Source: DASUBV01 sp035763085 (GTDB lineage: Bacteria; Actinomycetota; Actinomycetes; Streptosporangiales; Streptosporangiaceae). Taken from it: DNA of 20,628 bases. Of the stretch, positions 1 to 5,925 are shown piece after piece. Location of the stretch: positions 1 to 20,628 of the forward strand of contig DASUBV010000299.1 in NCBI GenBank assembly GCA_035763085.1, written 5' to 3'. Position 1 is the first letter of the stretch. Each line of letters opens with the position of its first letter. The notes beneath the pieces are model-generated. The model made no database searches. It saw nothing but the letters and a program-made list of their open reading frames with translations, and had not been told where the DNA came from. A program made the translations under genes and the position numbers.

Positions 1-1
1 C

Positions 2-232
2 CGGCCGATGGCGGCCCGCGGCATCGAGGAATTCGCCACCTCCGGCGAGCGCGCCCCCGCGGCGCTGGACGCGCCGGACGTGCTGGCCGCACCGGCTGGA
101 CTGGACGCGCCGGCGGCCCCGGGCCGGCCCGCCCCGCTGGAGTCGCCGGCGCCGCTGGACTCCGGTGCACCGCTGGACTCGCCGGCGCCGCTGGACTCCG
201 CTGCGCCGCTGGACTACCGAGCTGCGCCGTAG
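2..232 (+). CDS. C-terminal end of an unidentified Pro/Ala-rich protein (partial)
   Basis: The open frame runs in from the left edge and ends at TAG 230-232, so this is probably the tail of a gene that starts outside the window. An in-frame ATG at 8 is not preceded by a visible ribosome binding site. The visible product is rich in Ala, Pro, Asp and Leu and ends in five copies of a hexapeptide of the form P-L-D/E-S-x-x (last copy PLDYRA), encoded by an 18-bp tandem repeat. No domain is recognisable. Such low-complexity tails are usually disordered linkers or surface tails. It may be a chance open frame in GC-rich DNA, but the in-register 18-bp repeat argues for real coding use. Function unknown. 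Confidence 0.4.
   Translation, partial: RPMAARGIEEFATSGERAPAALDAPDVLAAPAGLDAPAAPGRPAPLESPAPLDSGAPLDSPAPLDSAAPLDYRAAP
134..223 (+). repeat. 18-bp tandem repeat, five units
   Basis: Five consecutive 18-bp units begin with CCGCTGGA at 134, 152, 170, 188 and 206. Units 2-4 are the most alike (CCGCTGGACTC followed by seven variable bases); the first has one change in the core and the last is degenerate. The unit length is a multiple of three, so the repeat keeps the reading frame and encodes P-L-D-S-x-x hexapeptides. Confidence 0.85.
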
Positions 233-303
233 CCGCCGCAGCACGGCCGGGCCGAGCGGCGTGACGAAGGAGCGGCGGGTGACCGGCCGCTCCGGGAATG
301 ATC

Positions 304-334
304 TTGTGAAGGCTTCGCACCGCCTGGCTAGACT
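304..334 (+). promoter_or_regulatory. Candidate serA promoter
   Basis: TTGTGA at 304-309 and TAGACT at 329-334 are separated by 19 bp. They resemble the principal sigma factor consensus of actinomycetes (TTGAC-N17/18-TAGxxT). The start codon at 374 lies 39 nt further down. Inferred from sequence only. Confidence 0.4.
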
Positions 335-373
335 GGCCGCGACGCTGTGCCCGGACGACCGACAGGACCGCTC

Positions 374-1966
374 GTGCCCAGACCCATCGTTCTCGTCGCA
401 GAAGAGCTCTCCCCGGCCGGGATCGCGCAGCTCGAGGCCGCGTTCGACGTCCGCTACGCCGACGGCGCGGACCGGGGCCAGCTGCTGCCCGCCCTGGCCG
501 GCGCGGAGGCCGTCATCGTGCGCAGTGCCACGTTGATCGACAGCGAGGCCATCGCCGCCGCGCCGAAGCTGCGGGTGGTGGCCAGGGCCGGGGTCGGACT
601 GGACAACGTCGACGTCGAGGCCGCGACCAAGGCCGGCGTTATGGTCGTCAACGCGCCGACGTCCAATATCGTCAGCGCCGCCGAGCATGCCGTCGCGCTG
701 CTGCTGGCGCTGGCCCGCAACGTGCCGCAGGCGATGGCCTCGCTGCAGGCCGGCGAGTGGCGCCGGGCCGCCTTCACCGGCGTCGAGCTGGACGGCAAGG
801 TGGCCGGCATCCTCGGCCTGGGCAAGATCGGCGTCCTGGTGGCGGAGCGGCTGGCTGCCTTCGGCATGACCGTGATCGCCTACGACCCGTACGTGGCCGC
901 CGCCCGGGCCAGCCAGCTGGGCGCCCGGCTGGCCAGCCTCGACGAGCTGCTCGCCGAGGCCGACTTCATCAGCGTGCACCTGCCGCGCAGTGCCGAGACC
1001 ACCGGCCTGCTCGGCGACCGTGAGCTGCACCTGGTCAGGCCGCAGGTGCGGATCGTCAACGCGGCCCGGGGCGGAATCGTGGATGAGGCGGCGCTGGCCA
1101 GGGCGCTGCGCGAGGGCCGGGTGGCCGGGGCCGCGCTCGATGTCTACGCGGCCGAGCCGTGCACCGACAGCCCGCTGTTCGGCCTGCCGAACGTCGTGGT
1201 CACCCCGCACCTGGGCGCCAGCACCGCCGAGGCGCAGGAGAAAGCGGGCACCGACGTGGCCCGGTCGGTCCGGCTCGCGCTGGCCGGGGAGTTCGTGCCG
1301 GACGCGGTGAACGTCCAGGGCGGCCCGGTGGCCGAGGAGATCAGGCCCGGCCTGCCGCTGGCCGAGACGCTGGGCCGGGTGTTCACCGCGCTGGCCGGCG
1401 GCGCCGCGGCCCGGGTAGAGGTCCAGGTCCAGGGCGAGATCGCGGCCCTGGACGTCCGGGTCCTGCAGCTGGCCGCCATGAAGGGCATCTTCGTCGACTC
1501 CGTTGCCGACCCGGTCACCTACGTCAACGCGCCGCTGGTCGCGGCCGAGCGCGGCGTCGAGGTCAGCCTGGTCGCGAATCCCGAGTGCGCCGACTGGCGC
1601 AACCTGATCCGGCTCCGCGGCACCCTGCCCGGCGGTCAGGTCATCTCCGTCAGCGGCACGCTCACCGGGCTCCGGCAGAACCCGAAGATCGTCGAGATCA
1701 ACGGCTTCGAGGCCGAGCTCGCCCCGGCCGAGCACATGATGTTCCTCAGTTACGCCGACCGTCCTGGCGTGGTCGGCGTCGTCGGCCAGATCCTGGGCGG
1801 CCGGCAGATCAACATCGCCGGCATGCAGGTGTGCCGGGACGAGCGCGGCGGCGAGGCGCTCATCGCCCTGACCGTCGACTCGGTCGTGCCGCCCGACGCG
1901 CTGGGGGAGATCACCACGGCGATCGGGGCGACTGTGGCCAGGGTCGCCGACCTGACGGCCAGCTGA
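374..1966 (+). CDS. serA: D-3-phosphoglycerate dehydrogenase
   Basis: SerA oxidises 3-phosphoglycerate to 3-phosphohydroxypyruvate with NAD+, the first step of cytosolic serine synthesis. The 530-aa product has the long type I layout known from Mycobacterium: substrate-binding and NAD-binding domains, an intervening regulatory domain, and a C-terminal ACT domain that binds serine. The nucleotide-binding loop GLGKIG is at residues 148-153. The catalytic Arg lies in NAARGGIVDE and the catalytic His in TPHLGAS. The ACT domain starts near HMMFLSYADRPGVVG. I chose GTG 374 because AGGA at 364-367 is 6 nt upstream and the product then starts like other actinobacterial SerA proteins; an in-frame GTG at 347 would add nine residues with no ribosome site. 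In other actinomycetes serA follows ilvBNC. Serine feedback through the ACT domain is expected. Confidence 0.97.
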   Translation: MPRPIVLVAEELSPAGIAQLEAAFDVRYADGADRGQLLPALAGAEAVIVRSATLIDSEAIAAAPKLRVVARAGVGLDNVDVEAATKAGVMVVNAPTSNIVSAAEHAVALLLALARNVPQAMASLQAGEWRRAAFTGVELDGKVAGILGLGKIGVLVAERLAAFGMTVIAYDPYVAAARASQLGARLASLDELLAEADFISVHLPRSAETTGLLGDRELHLVRPQVRIVNAARGGIVDEAALARALREGRVAGAALDVYAAEPCTDSPLFGLPNVVVTPHLGASTAEAQEKAGTDVARSVRLALAGEFVPDAVNVQGGPVAEEIRPGLPLAETLGRVFTALAGGAAARVEVQVQGEIAALDVRVLQLAAMKGIFVDSVADPVTYVNAPLVAAERGVEVSLVANPECADWRNLIRLRGTLPGGQVISVSGTLTGLRQNPKIVEINGFEAELAPAEHMMFLSYADRPGVVGVVGQILGGRQINIAGMQVCRDERGGEALIALTVDSVVPPDALGEITTAIGATVARVADLTAS

Positions 1967-2022
1967 GCGACGGCCGGGTGAGCGGCGGCCGGCTGAGCGA
2001 CGGCCAGCTGAGCCGTCAGTCC
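1963..2022 (+). repeat. 15-bp direct repeat overlapping the serA stop codon
   Basis: Units CTGAGCGACGGCCGG (1963-1977), GTGAGCGGCGGCCGG (1978-1992) and CTGAGCGACGGCCAG (1993-2007) follow each other without a gap, with a degenerate fourth copy at 2008-2022. The TGA stop of serA (1964-1966) lies in the first unit, and each of the next copies also carries a TGA in the same frame. It looks like slippage expansion of the gene end. Confidence 0.8.
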
Positions 2023-2159
2023 GTCGCCAGGCGGGCCGTGGCCGCCGTCGGCCGGGCCCGCTGAAAACCGGGATAACATCACCGGCCGATAGCTGGTTAG
2101 CCTGGTTCCGGGAAGCGGGCGGCGCAGCGGCGCACCGCCCGCGGTACGGAAGGACCGCG

Positions 2160-3275
2160 ATGACGGCTGGTACCAGCACCGAGATCACCTACGATGTCCG
2201 CCCGGCCAGCCAGACGGTTCCCGCGCCTGAGCGCGCGGAGCTGCTCGCGGCCCCTGGCTTCGGCCAGGTCTTCACCGACCACATGATCACGCTGCGCTGG
2301 ACGCAGGAGCACGGCTGGCATGACGGCCGGCTGGAGGCCTACGGCCCGCTGACCCTGGACCCGGCCACGTCAGTGTTCCACTACGCGCAGGAGATCTTCG
2401 AGGGCCTGAAGGCCTACCGGCAGCGCTCCGGCGCGATCGTCGCGTTCCGGCCCGCCGCCAACGCGGCCCGGTTCCGCGCGTCCGCGGCTCGCATCGCCAT
2501 GCCCGGGCTGCCGGACCAGGCGTTCGTGTCGGCCATCGAGCTGCTGGTGCGCCAGGACCAGGCCTGGGTGCCGGATGCTCCGGAGCACAGCCTGTACCTG
2601 CGGCCGTTCATGATCGCCACGCACCGCGGCCTGGGCGTCAGCCGGCCGTCGTCGTCGTACCTGTTCAGCGTCATCGCCTCGCCCGCGGGCCCGTACTTCG
2701 GCGGCGGCGTGCGCCCGGTCTCGGTGTGGCTGGCTGACGGTTACTCGCGCGCCGCGCCCGGCGGCACCGGCGCGGCCAAGACCGGCGGTAACTACGCCGC
2801 GGGCTTCGCCGGCCAGCTGCAGGCGCTGGACCATGACTGCGACTCGGTCGTCTGGCTCGACGCGGCGGAGCATCGCTGGGTCGAGGAGATGGGCGGGATG
2901 AACCTGTTCTTCGTCTACGGCTCGGGAGTGCAGGCGCGGATCATGACGCCCGCGCTGACCGGCACGCTGCTGCCCGGCATTACCCGCGACGCCATGCTGC
3001 GCCTGGCTCCCGATCTCGGCATCCCGGCCGAGGAAGGCCGGATCAGCGCGCAGCAGTGGCGGGACGGCAGTGAGTCGGGCGAGATCACCGAGGTCTTCGC
3101 GTGCGGCACCGCGGCGGTGGTCCGCCCGGTCGGGCTGGCGCGCAGTGCCGGCGGTGAGTGGAAGATCGGCGACGGGACGCCGGGCCCGGTCACGCTGCGG
3201 CTGCGCGAGCAGCTGGTCGGCATCCAGTTCGGCGAGGTGGCTGACCCCTACGGCTGGATTCATCCCATCTGCTGA
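2160..3275 (+). CDS. ilvE: Branched-chain amino acid aminotransferase
   Basis: IlvE is a cytosolic PLP enzyme that transfers the amino group between glutamate and the keto acids of leucine, isoleucine and valine. The 371-aa product is a class IV aminotransferase of the long actinobacterial and mammalian type. FEGLKAYR lies near residue 80. The PLP-binding lysine is K207 in GGTGAAKTGGNYA. WLDAAEHRWVEEMGGMN and EVFACGTAAVV, which shape the substrate and cofactor site, are also present. The start ATG has GGAAGGA at 2148-2154, 5 nt upstream. It lies about 190 bp behind serA on the same strand. From memory, leuB often lies between these two genes in Streptomyces; here it does not. Confidence 0.97.
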   Translation: MTAGTSTEITYDVRPASQTVPAPERAELLAAPGFGQVFTDHMITLRWTQEHGWHDGRLEAYGPLTLDPATSVFHYAQEIFEGLKAYRQRSGAIVAFRPAANAARFRASAARIAMPGLPDQAFVSAIELLVRQDQAWVPDAPEHSLYLRPFMIATHRGLGVSRPSSSYLFSVIASPAGPYFGGGVRPVSVWLADGYSRAAPGGTGAAKTGGNYAAGFAGQLQALDHDCDSVVWLDAAEHRWVEEMGGMNLFFVYGSGVQARIMTPALTGTLLPGITRDAMLRLAPDLGIPAEEGRISAQQWRDGSESGEITEVFACGTAAVVRPVGLARSAGGEWKIGDGTPGPVTLRLREQLVGIQFGEVADPYGWIHPIC

Positions 3276-3299
3276 CCGGGCGGGGGCCGTGACGCCCGG
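3276..3299 (+). terminator. Hairpin after ilvE
   Basis: A perfect 7-bp inverted repeat, CCGGGCG (3276-3282) and CGCCCGG (3293-3299), begins directly after the ilvE stop codon. There is no T-run, which is common for actinomycete terminators. It could also simply stabilise the mRNA 3' end. Confidence 0.4.
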
Positions 3300-3324
3300 C
3301 GCCCCGGCCTCGTACGGTAGGGCC

Positions 3325-3570
3325 ATGGATGACAAGGAGATCCTCGGGCACATCGACGAGCTCATCGGCACCGAGCACCGGCTGCGGACCAAGCTGGCGG
3401 CCGGAGAGCTGTCGTCCGACGAAGAGCATGCGCAGCTGCGGTCCGCAGAGGAAGCACTGGACCAGTGCTGGGACCTGCTGCGGCAGCGGCGGGCCCGGCG
3501 CGAGTACGGCGAAGACCCGTCAGCCGCGGTTACCCGTCCTGCCAATCAGGTGGAGGGCTACCTGCAGTAG
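3325..3570 (+). CDS. DUF2630 family protein
   Basis: This 81-aa charged, helical protein matches the actinobacterial DUF2630 family along its full length. It begins MDDKEILGHIDELI, has an EHRLR segment, then the family signature LDQCWDLLRQRRARRE and the typical ending VEGYLQ. The role of the family is unknown; its charged heptad-like pattern suggests a small coiled-coil protein. ATG 3325 was chosen because the family starts with MDDxEI; the purine stretch GGTAGGG at 3316-3322 is a weak ribosome site. In-frame upstream starts lie inside the 3' part of ilvE and would give a non-family N-terminus. The gene starts 50 nt after ilvE and may share its transcript. Confidence 0.88.
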   Translation: MDDKEILGHIDELIGTEHRLRTKLAAGELSSDEEHAQLRSAEEALDQCWDLLRQRRARREYGEDPSAAVTRPANQVEGYLQ

Positions 3571-3645
3571 CGCGTTATGACAACGGCACAGGACTAGCGA
3601 CGCCCGGTCCGCGCCAGCGGGGGCTGGGCTGGCAAGAAGCTATGT

Positions 3646-3662
3646 AGAGCATTGATAGCTCT
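3646..3662. repeat. Short inverted repeat upstream of the HPGW-repeat gene
   Basis: AGAGC (3646-3650) and GCTCT (3658-3662) flank the 7-bp AT-rich loop ATTGATA. It lies just upstream of the candidate -35 box at 3664 and could be an operator half-pair or chance. Confidence 0.35.
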
Positions 3663-3663
3663 C

Positions 3664-3692
3664 TGGACGTCCTAGACCTATGGCGGTAAACT
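3664..3692 (+). promoter_or_regulatory. Candidate leaderless promoter
   Basis: TGGACG (3664-3669) and TAAACT (3687-3692) are spaced by 17 bp. The ATG at 3699 follows the -10 box after exactly 6 nt, so transcription would start at or next to the start codon. No ribosome binding site is visible, in agreement with a leaderless mRNA. Confidence 0.5.
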
Positions 3693-3698
3693 CGCGGC

Positions 3699-4166
3699 AT
3701 GACCGCAGGCGAGCGCGACTTCATTGACCGTGCACGTGATGTGATCGCCGCCCGGATTACCGCCGAGCATCCCGGCTGGCGGGCCGGGCACGACGTGTAC
3801 GGCTGGCATGCCTGCCGGCTGGATGACGGGCATACGATCCGGGCCACCGGGCCCGACGGGCTGCGGGCCCTGATCAGCGCCGCGCCGCCGTTCGCGACCT
3901 GGCACCTGGCCGGGGAACTGCGGCGGGCTCATCCGGGCTGGCACATCTGGCGGGACGGCGCCGGCTGGTGGCACGCGCGGCGCCGCGGAAACTTCCGGCA
4001 GGAGCACCGGGCGGACGCACCGCTGTACGCGGTGCACGAGCCGGACGCCCTCTTACTGCGGGAGCGCCTCCAGGAGCAGGCCGCGCTGGATGCCGGCCGG
4101 CTGGATCCCGACGGCCCGGGCCCTGACGGGCAGGACCGCGGCGGGCAGGCGCAGCACGCCCAGTAG
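3699..4166 (+). CDS. Hypothetical protein with internal HPGW duplication
   Basis: I do not recognise a named family for this 155-aa product. It contains two similar blocks: residues 20-40 (EHPGW...YGWHACR) and 74-95 (AHPGW...AGWWHARRR). Each has an HPGW motif followed about 11 residues later by GWxAxR, spaced by roughly 54 residues, so the protein looks like a tandem duplication of a small tryptophan-rich unit. The last 25 residues are Gly/Asp/Gln-rich and probably disordered. There is no signal peptide or membrane segment, so it is probably cytosolic. The start follows a leaderless-type promoter. The next gene starts 10 nt after its stop, suggesting co-transcription with the FAH-family gene. 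Confidence 0.7.
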   Translation: MTAGERDFIDRARDVIAARITAEHPGWRAGHDVYGWHACRLDDGHTIRATGPDGLRALISAAPPFATWHLAGELRRAHPGWHIWRDGAGWWHARRRGNFRQEHRADAPLYAVHEPDALLLRERLQEQAALDAGRLDPDGPGPDGQDRGGQAQHAQ

Positions 4167-4176
4167 GCTCCGGGGC

Positions 4177-5013
4177 ATGCGCATAGCGAGGTTTGCCTTC
4201 GGCGGAGAGGTGAAGTACGGGGTCGTTGATCCGGCCGGCCCGAATGGCGCCCAGAGCGGCACCGCCGCCGGGGTGGCCCGGCCAGCGGATGACACGCTGG
4301 AGGTCGCCGAATTGGCCGGGCACCCGTTCGGCTCCGCGGATACCATCCGCTTCACCGGTGCCCGGTACCCCGTCGCGGATGTCCGGCTGCTGGCTCCAGT
4401 ACTCCCCAGCAAGGTCGTGGCGATCGGCAAGAACTACGCCGCGCACGCCCGCGAGATGGGCGGCGAGCCACCGGATGAGCCGATGATCTTCCTCAAGCCG
4501 TCCACCGCGATCGCCGGGACGATGGACCCCATCGTGCGCCCCGTTCAGCTGTCCAAGCGCGTCGACTACGAGGGCGAGCTGGCTGTCGTCATCGGCAGGC
4601 TCTGCAAGAACGTGCCGCAGGACCGGGCCGCCGACGCGATCTTCGGTTACACCTGCGCCAACGACGTGACGGCCCGCGACCTGCAATCCCGCGATGGCCA
4701 GTGGGCCCGGGCCAAGGGCTTCGACACCTTCTGCCCGCTCGGCCCGTGGATCGAGACCGAGCTCGATGCCGACGACCTGGAGATCTCCACCACAGTCAAC
4801 GGCGAGGTCCGGCAGCGCTCGCGCACCTCGCTGCTGCTGCACGGCGTGGCCGCACTGGTCAGCTACGTCAGCGCCGTGATGACGCTGCTGCCCGGCGACG
4901 TGCTGCTCACCGGGACCCCCGACGGTGTCGGGCCGCTGGAGGCCGGCGACCAGGTCGCGGTCAGCGTCGAGGGCATCGGAACGCTCAGCAACCGGGTGGT
5001 GGACGAGGACTGA
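4177..5013 (+). CDS. Fumarylacetoacetate hydrolase family protein
   Basis: The family hydrolyses or decarboxylates beta-diketo acids or hydrates/isomerises related catechol-pathway products using a divalent metal. The 278-aa product has a short N-terminal domain followed by the FAH catalytic fold from about residue 75 (VVAIGKNYAAHAREMG). The metal ligands are visible as E132 and E134 in DYEGELAVVIG and D163 in CANDVTARD. LTGTPDGVGPLEAGD near the C-terminus is also typical. I chose ATG 4177 because the product then begins MRIARFAFGG as in homologues; starts further upstream lie inside the preceding gene. No strong ribosome site is visible. In Streptomyces a gene of this family precedes gltX and the tRNA-Gln/tRNA-Glu pair, so this is probably a conserved locus. 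The substrate cannot be told from sequence. Confidence 0.93.
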   Translation: MRIARFAFGGEVKYGVVDPAGPNGAQSGTAAGVARPADDTLEVAELAGHPFGSADTIRFTGARYPVADVRLLAPVLPSKVVAIGKNYAAHAREMGGEPPDEPMIFLKPSTAIAGTMDPIVRPVQLSKRVDYEGELAVVIGRLCKNVPQDRAADAIFGYTCANDVTARDLQSRDGQWARAKGFDTFCPLGPWIETELDADDLEISTTVNGEVRQRSRTSLLLHGVAALVSYVSAVMTLLPGDVLLTGTPDGVGPLEAGDQVAVSVEGIGTLSNRVVDED

Positions 5014-5066
5014 GATGCCGGCGCCCGGACTGTGACCTGCGCCATGAGCGGAGCCTGGCGATCCCT

Positions 5067-5096
5067 TTGGCCGCCGGTTCCGGGTTCGGCTACACT
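5067..5096 (+). promoter_or_regulatory. Candidate tRNA-Gln promoter
   Basis: TTGGCC (5067-5072) and TACACT (5091-5096) are separated by 18 bp and end 36 nt before the mature tRNA. The layout is nearly the same as that before tRNA-Glu. Confidence 0.5.
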
Positions 5097-5132
5097 GCTC
5101 AGGCGCGCTTAGCCACCGATGGCGCGCTCCCA

Positions 5133-5204
5133 TGGGGTATGGGGTAATTGGCAGCCCGACGGGTTCTGGCCCCGTTAGTCTAGGTTCGAGTCCTGGTACC
5201 CCAG
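5133..5204 (+). tRNA. tRNA-Gln (anticodon CTG)
   Basis: The cloverleaf can be folded by eye. The acceptor arm is TGGGGTA (5133-5139) with TACCCCA (5197-5203), plus discriminator G5204. The anticodon stem is ACGGG (5159-5163) with CCCGT (5171-5175), around the loop TTCTGGC with anticodon CTG at 5166-5168. The T arm is CTAGG-TTCGAGT-CCTGG (5180-5196). CCA is not encoded. The U1:A72 acceptor pair is typical of bacterial tRNA-Gln. Confidence 0.95.
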
Positions 5205-5215
5205 CTCAGCTGGTC

Positions 5216-5250
5216 AGCGCGGACGCCCGAGTCGGGCGCCCGCGCTTTCT
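5216..5250 (+). terminator. Terminator after tRNA-Gln
   Basis: Two 15-nt arms, 5216-5230 and 5232-5246, pair with a single mismatch; they are followed by TTTCT. It is placed 12 nt after the tRNA and 17 nt before the end of the convergent GlsB/YeaQ-like gene, so it may serve both. Confidence 0.75.
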
Positions 5251-5266
5251 GGTTCCGGGCGACGGC

Positions 5267-5575
5267 TCAGATCCAGCGCCGCCGGGCGCCGGCGCGGCTG
5301 CGGCCGCGGCCCCGCTCGAGCCCGGTGACCCGCAGGATCAGCAGGATCACGATGGCCCCGATGATCGAGCCGATGATGCCGGCCGGGTGGAAATGGTGGA
5401 CCTCCAGGGTGTGATTGAAGATCAGGCGCTGGAGGAAGCCGCCGACGAACGACCCGGCGATGCCCAGCAGGATCGTGCCGAGGACGCCGATGTCGTCGCG
5501 GCCCGGCACGAGCAGCCGGGCGATGAGGCCCACGATCAGTCCCACCACGATCAGTACAACAATGAATGCCAACAT
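5267..5575 (-). CDS. GlsB/YeaQ/YmgE family small membrane protein
   Basis: This 102-aa hydrophobic protein matches the transglycosylase-associated/GlsB-YeaQ family of stress-related inner membrane proteins. It has three membrane segments, at about residues 2-22, 29-50 and 65-83. The family signature LIARLLVPGRDDIGVLGTILLGIAG (given here as two overlapping blocks, LIARLLVPGRD and GVLGTILLGIAG) is clear. After the last segment comes a basic Arg-rich tail of about 17 residues that is longer than usual. ATG 5575 was chosen because it opens directly into the first membrane helix as in homologues; no good ribosome site precedes it. The gene lies between two tRNA genes on the opposite strand. A role in envelope stress is known for the family only in general terms. 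Confidence 0.85.
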   Translation of the reverse strand: MLAFIVVLIVVGLIVGLIARLLVPGRDDIGVLGTILLGIAGSFVGGFLQRLIFNHTLEVHHFHPAGIIGSIIGAIVILLILRVTGLERGRGRSRAGARRRWI

Positions 5576-5689
5576 GGGAACTAGGTACCAGGATTTGCCG
5601 AGATCATGCGGCGGGCACGCCGGCCCGGCCGCGGGCGCGGCCCTCACCAGCGGCTTCTGCCTGGGCTGACTTAGGCACCCGTGGCTAGT

Positions 5690-5719
5690 TTGGCGCGGGT
5701 CCGTATGGTGCGCTAGCCT
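5690..5719 (+). promoter_or_regulatory. Candidate tRNA-Glu promoter
   Basis: TTGGCG (5690-5695) and TAGCCT (5714-5719) are separated by 18 bp and lie just upstream of the tRNA at 5734. Confidence 0.5.
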
Positions 5720-5733
5720 TACACCGCTCACCT

Positions 5734-5806
5734 GGCCCCGTCGTCTAGCGGCCCAGGACGCCGCCCTCTCAAGGCGGTAGCGCCGGTTCAAATCCGGTCG
5801 GGGCTA
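5734..5806 (+). tRNA. tRNA-Glu (anticodon CTC)
   Basis: The anticodon arm is CCGCC (5761-5765), CTCTCAA (5766-5772) and GGCGG (5773-5777), with anticodon CTC at 5768-5770. The T arm is CCGG-TTCAAAT-CCGG. The acceptor strand GGCCCCG (5734-5740) pairs with CGGGGCT (5799-5805), followed by discriminator A5806; the first pair is a G:U wobble. CCA is not encoded. Confidence 0.94.
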
Positions 5807-5825
5807 CTGAGGTAGCAGCAGGTCG

Positions 5826-5859
5826 AAGGCCTGGTCGCCGGTCGCGGCGGCCGGGCCTT
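5826..5859 (+). terminator. Terminator-like hairpin after tRNA-Glu
   Basis: Two 15-nt arms (5826-5840 and 5845-5859) pair throughout with two G:U wobbles, around the loop GTCG. The hairpin starts 19 nt after the tRNA. There is no T-run beyond the two T residues ending the right arm. Confidence 0.65.
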
Positions 5860-5925
5860 GATCAGGAGCACGAGGGCGAGCCCGTATCAGCCATTCCTGG
5901 CCGGCGGCTACCCGCAAGGCGCCGT

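Noticed and set aside
3874..5133. 419-codon minus-strand frame over the hypothetical and FAH-family genes
   Set aside because: Crosses two real genes and their boundary, with no family motifs.
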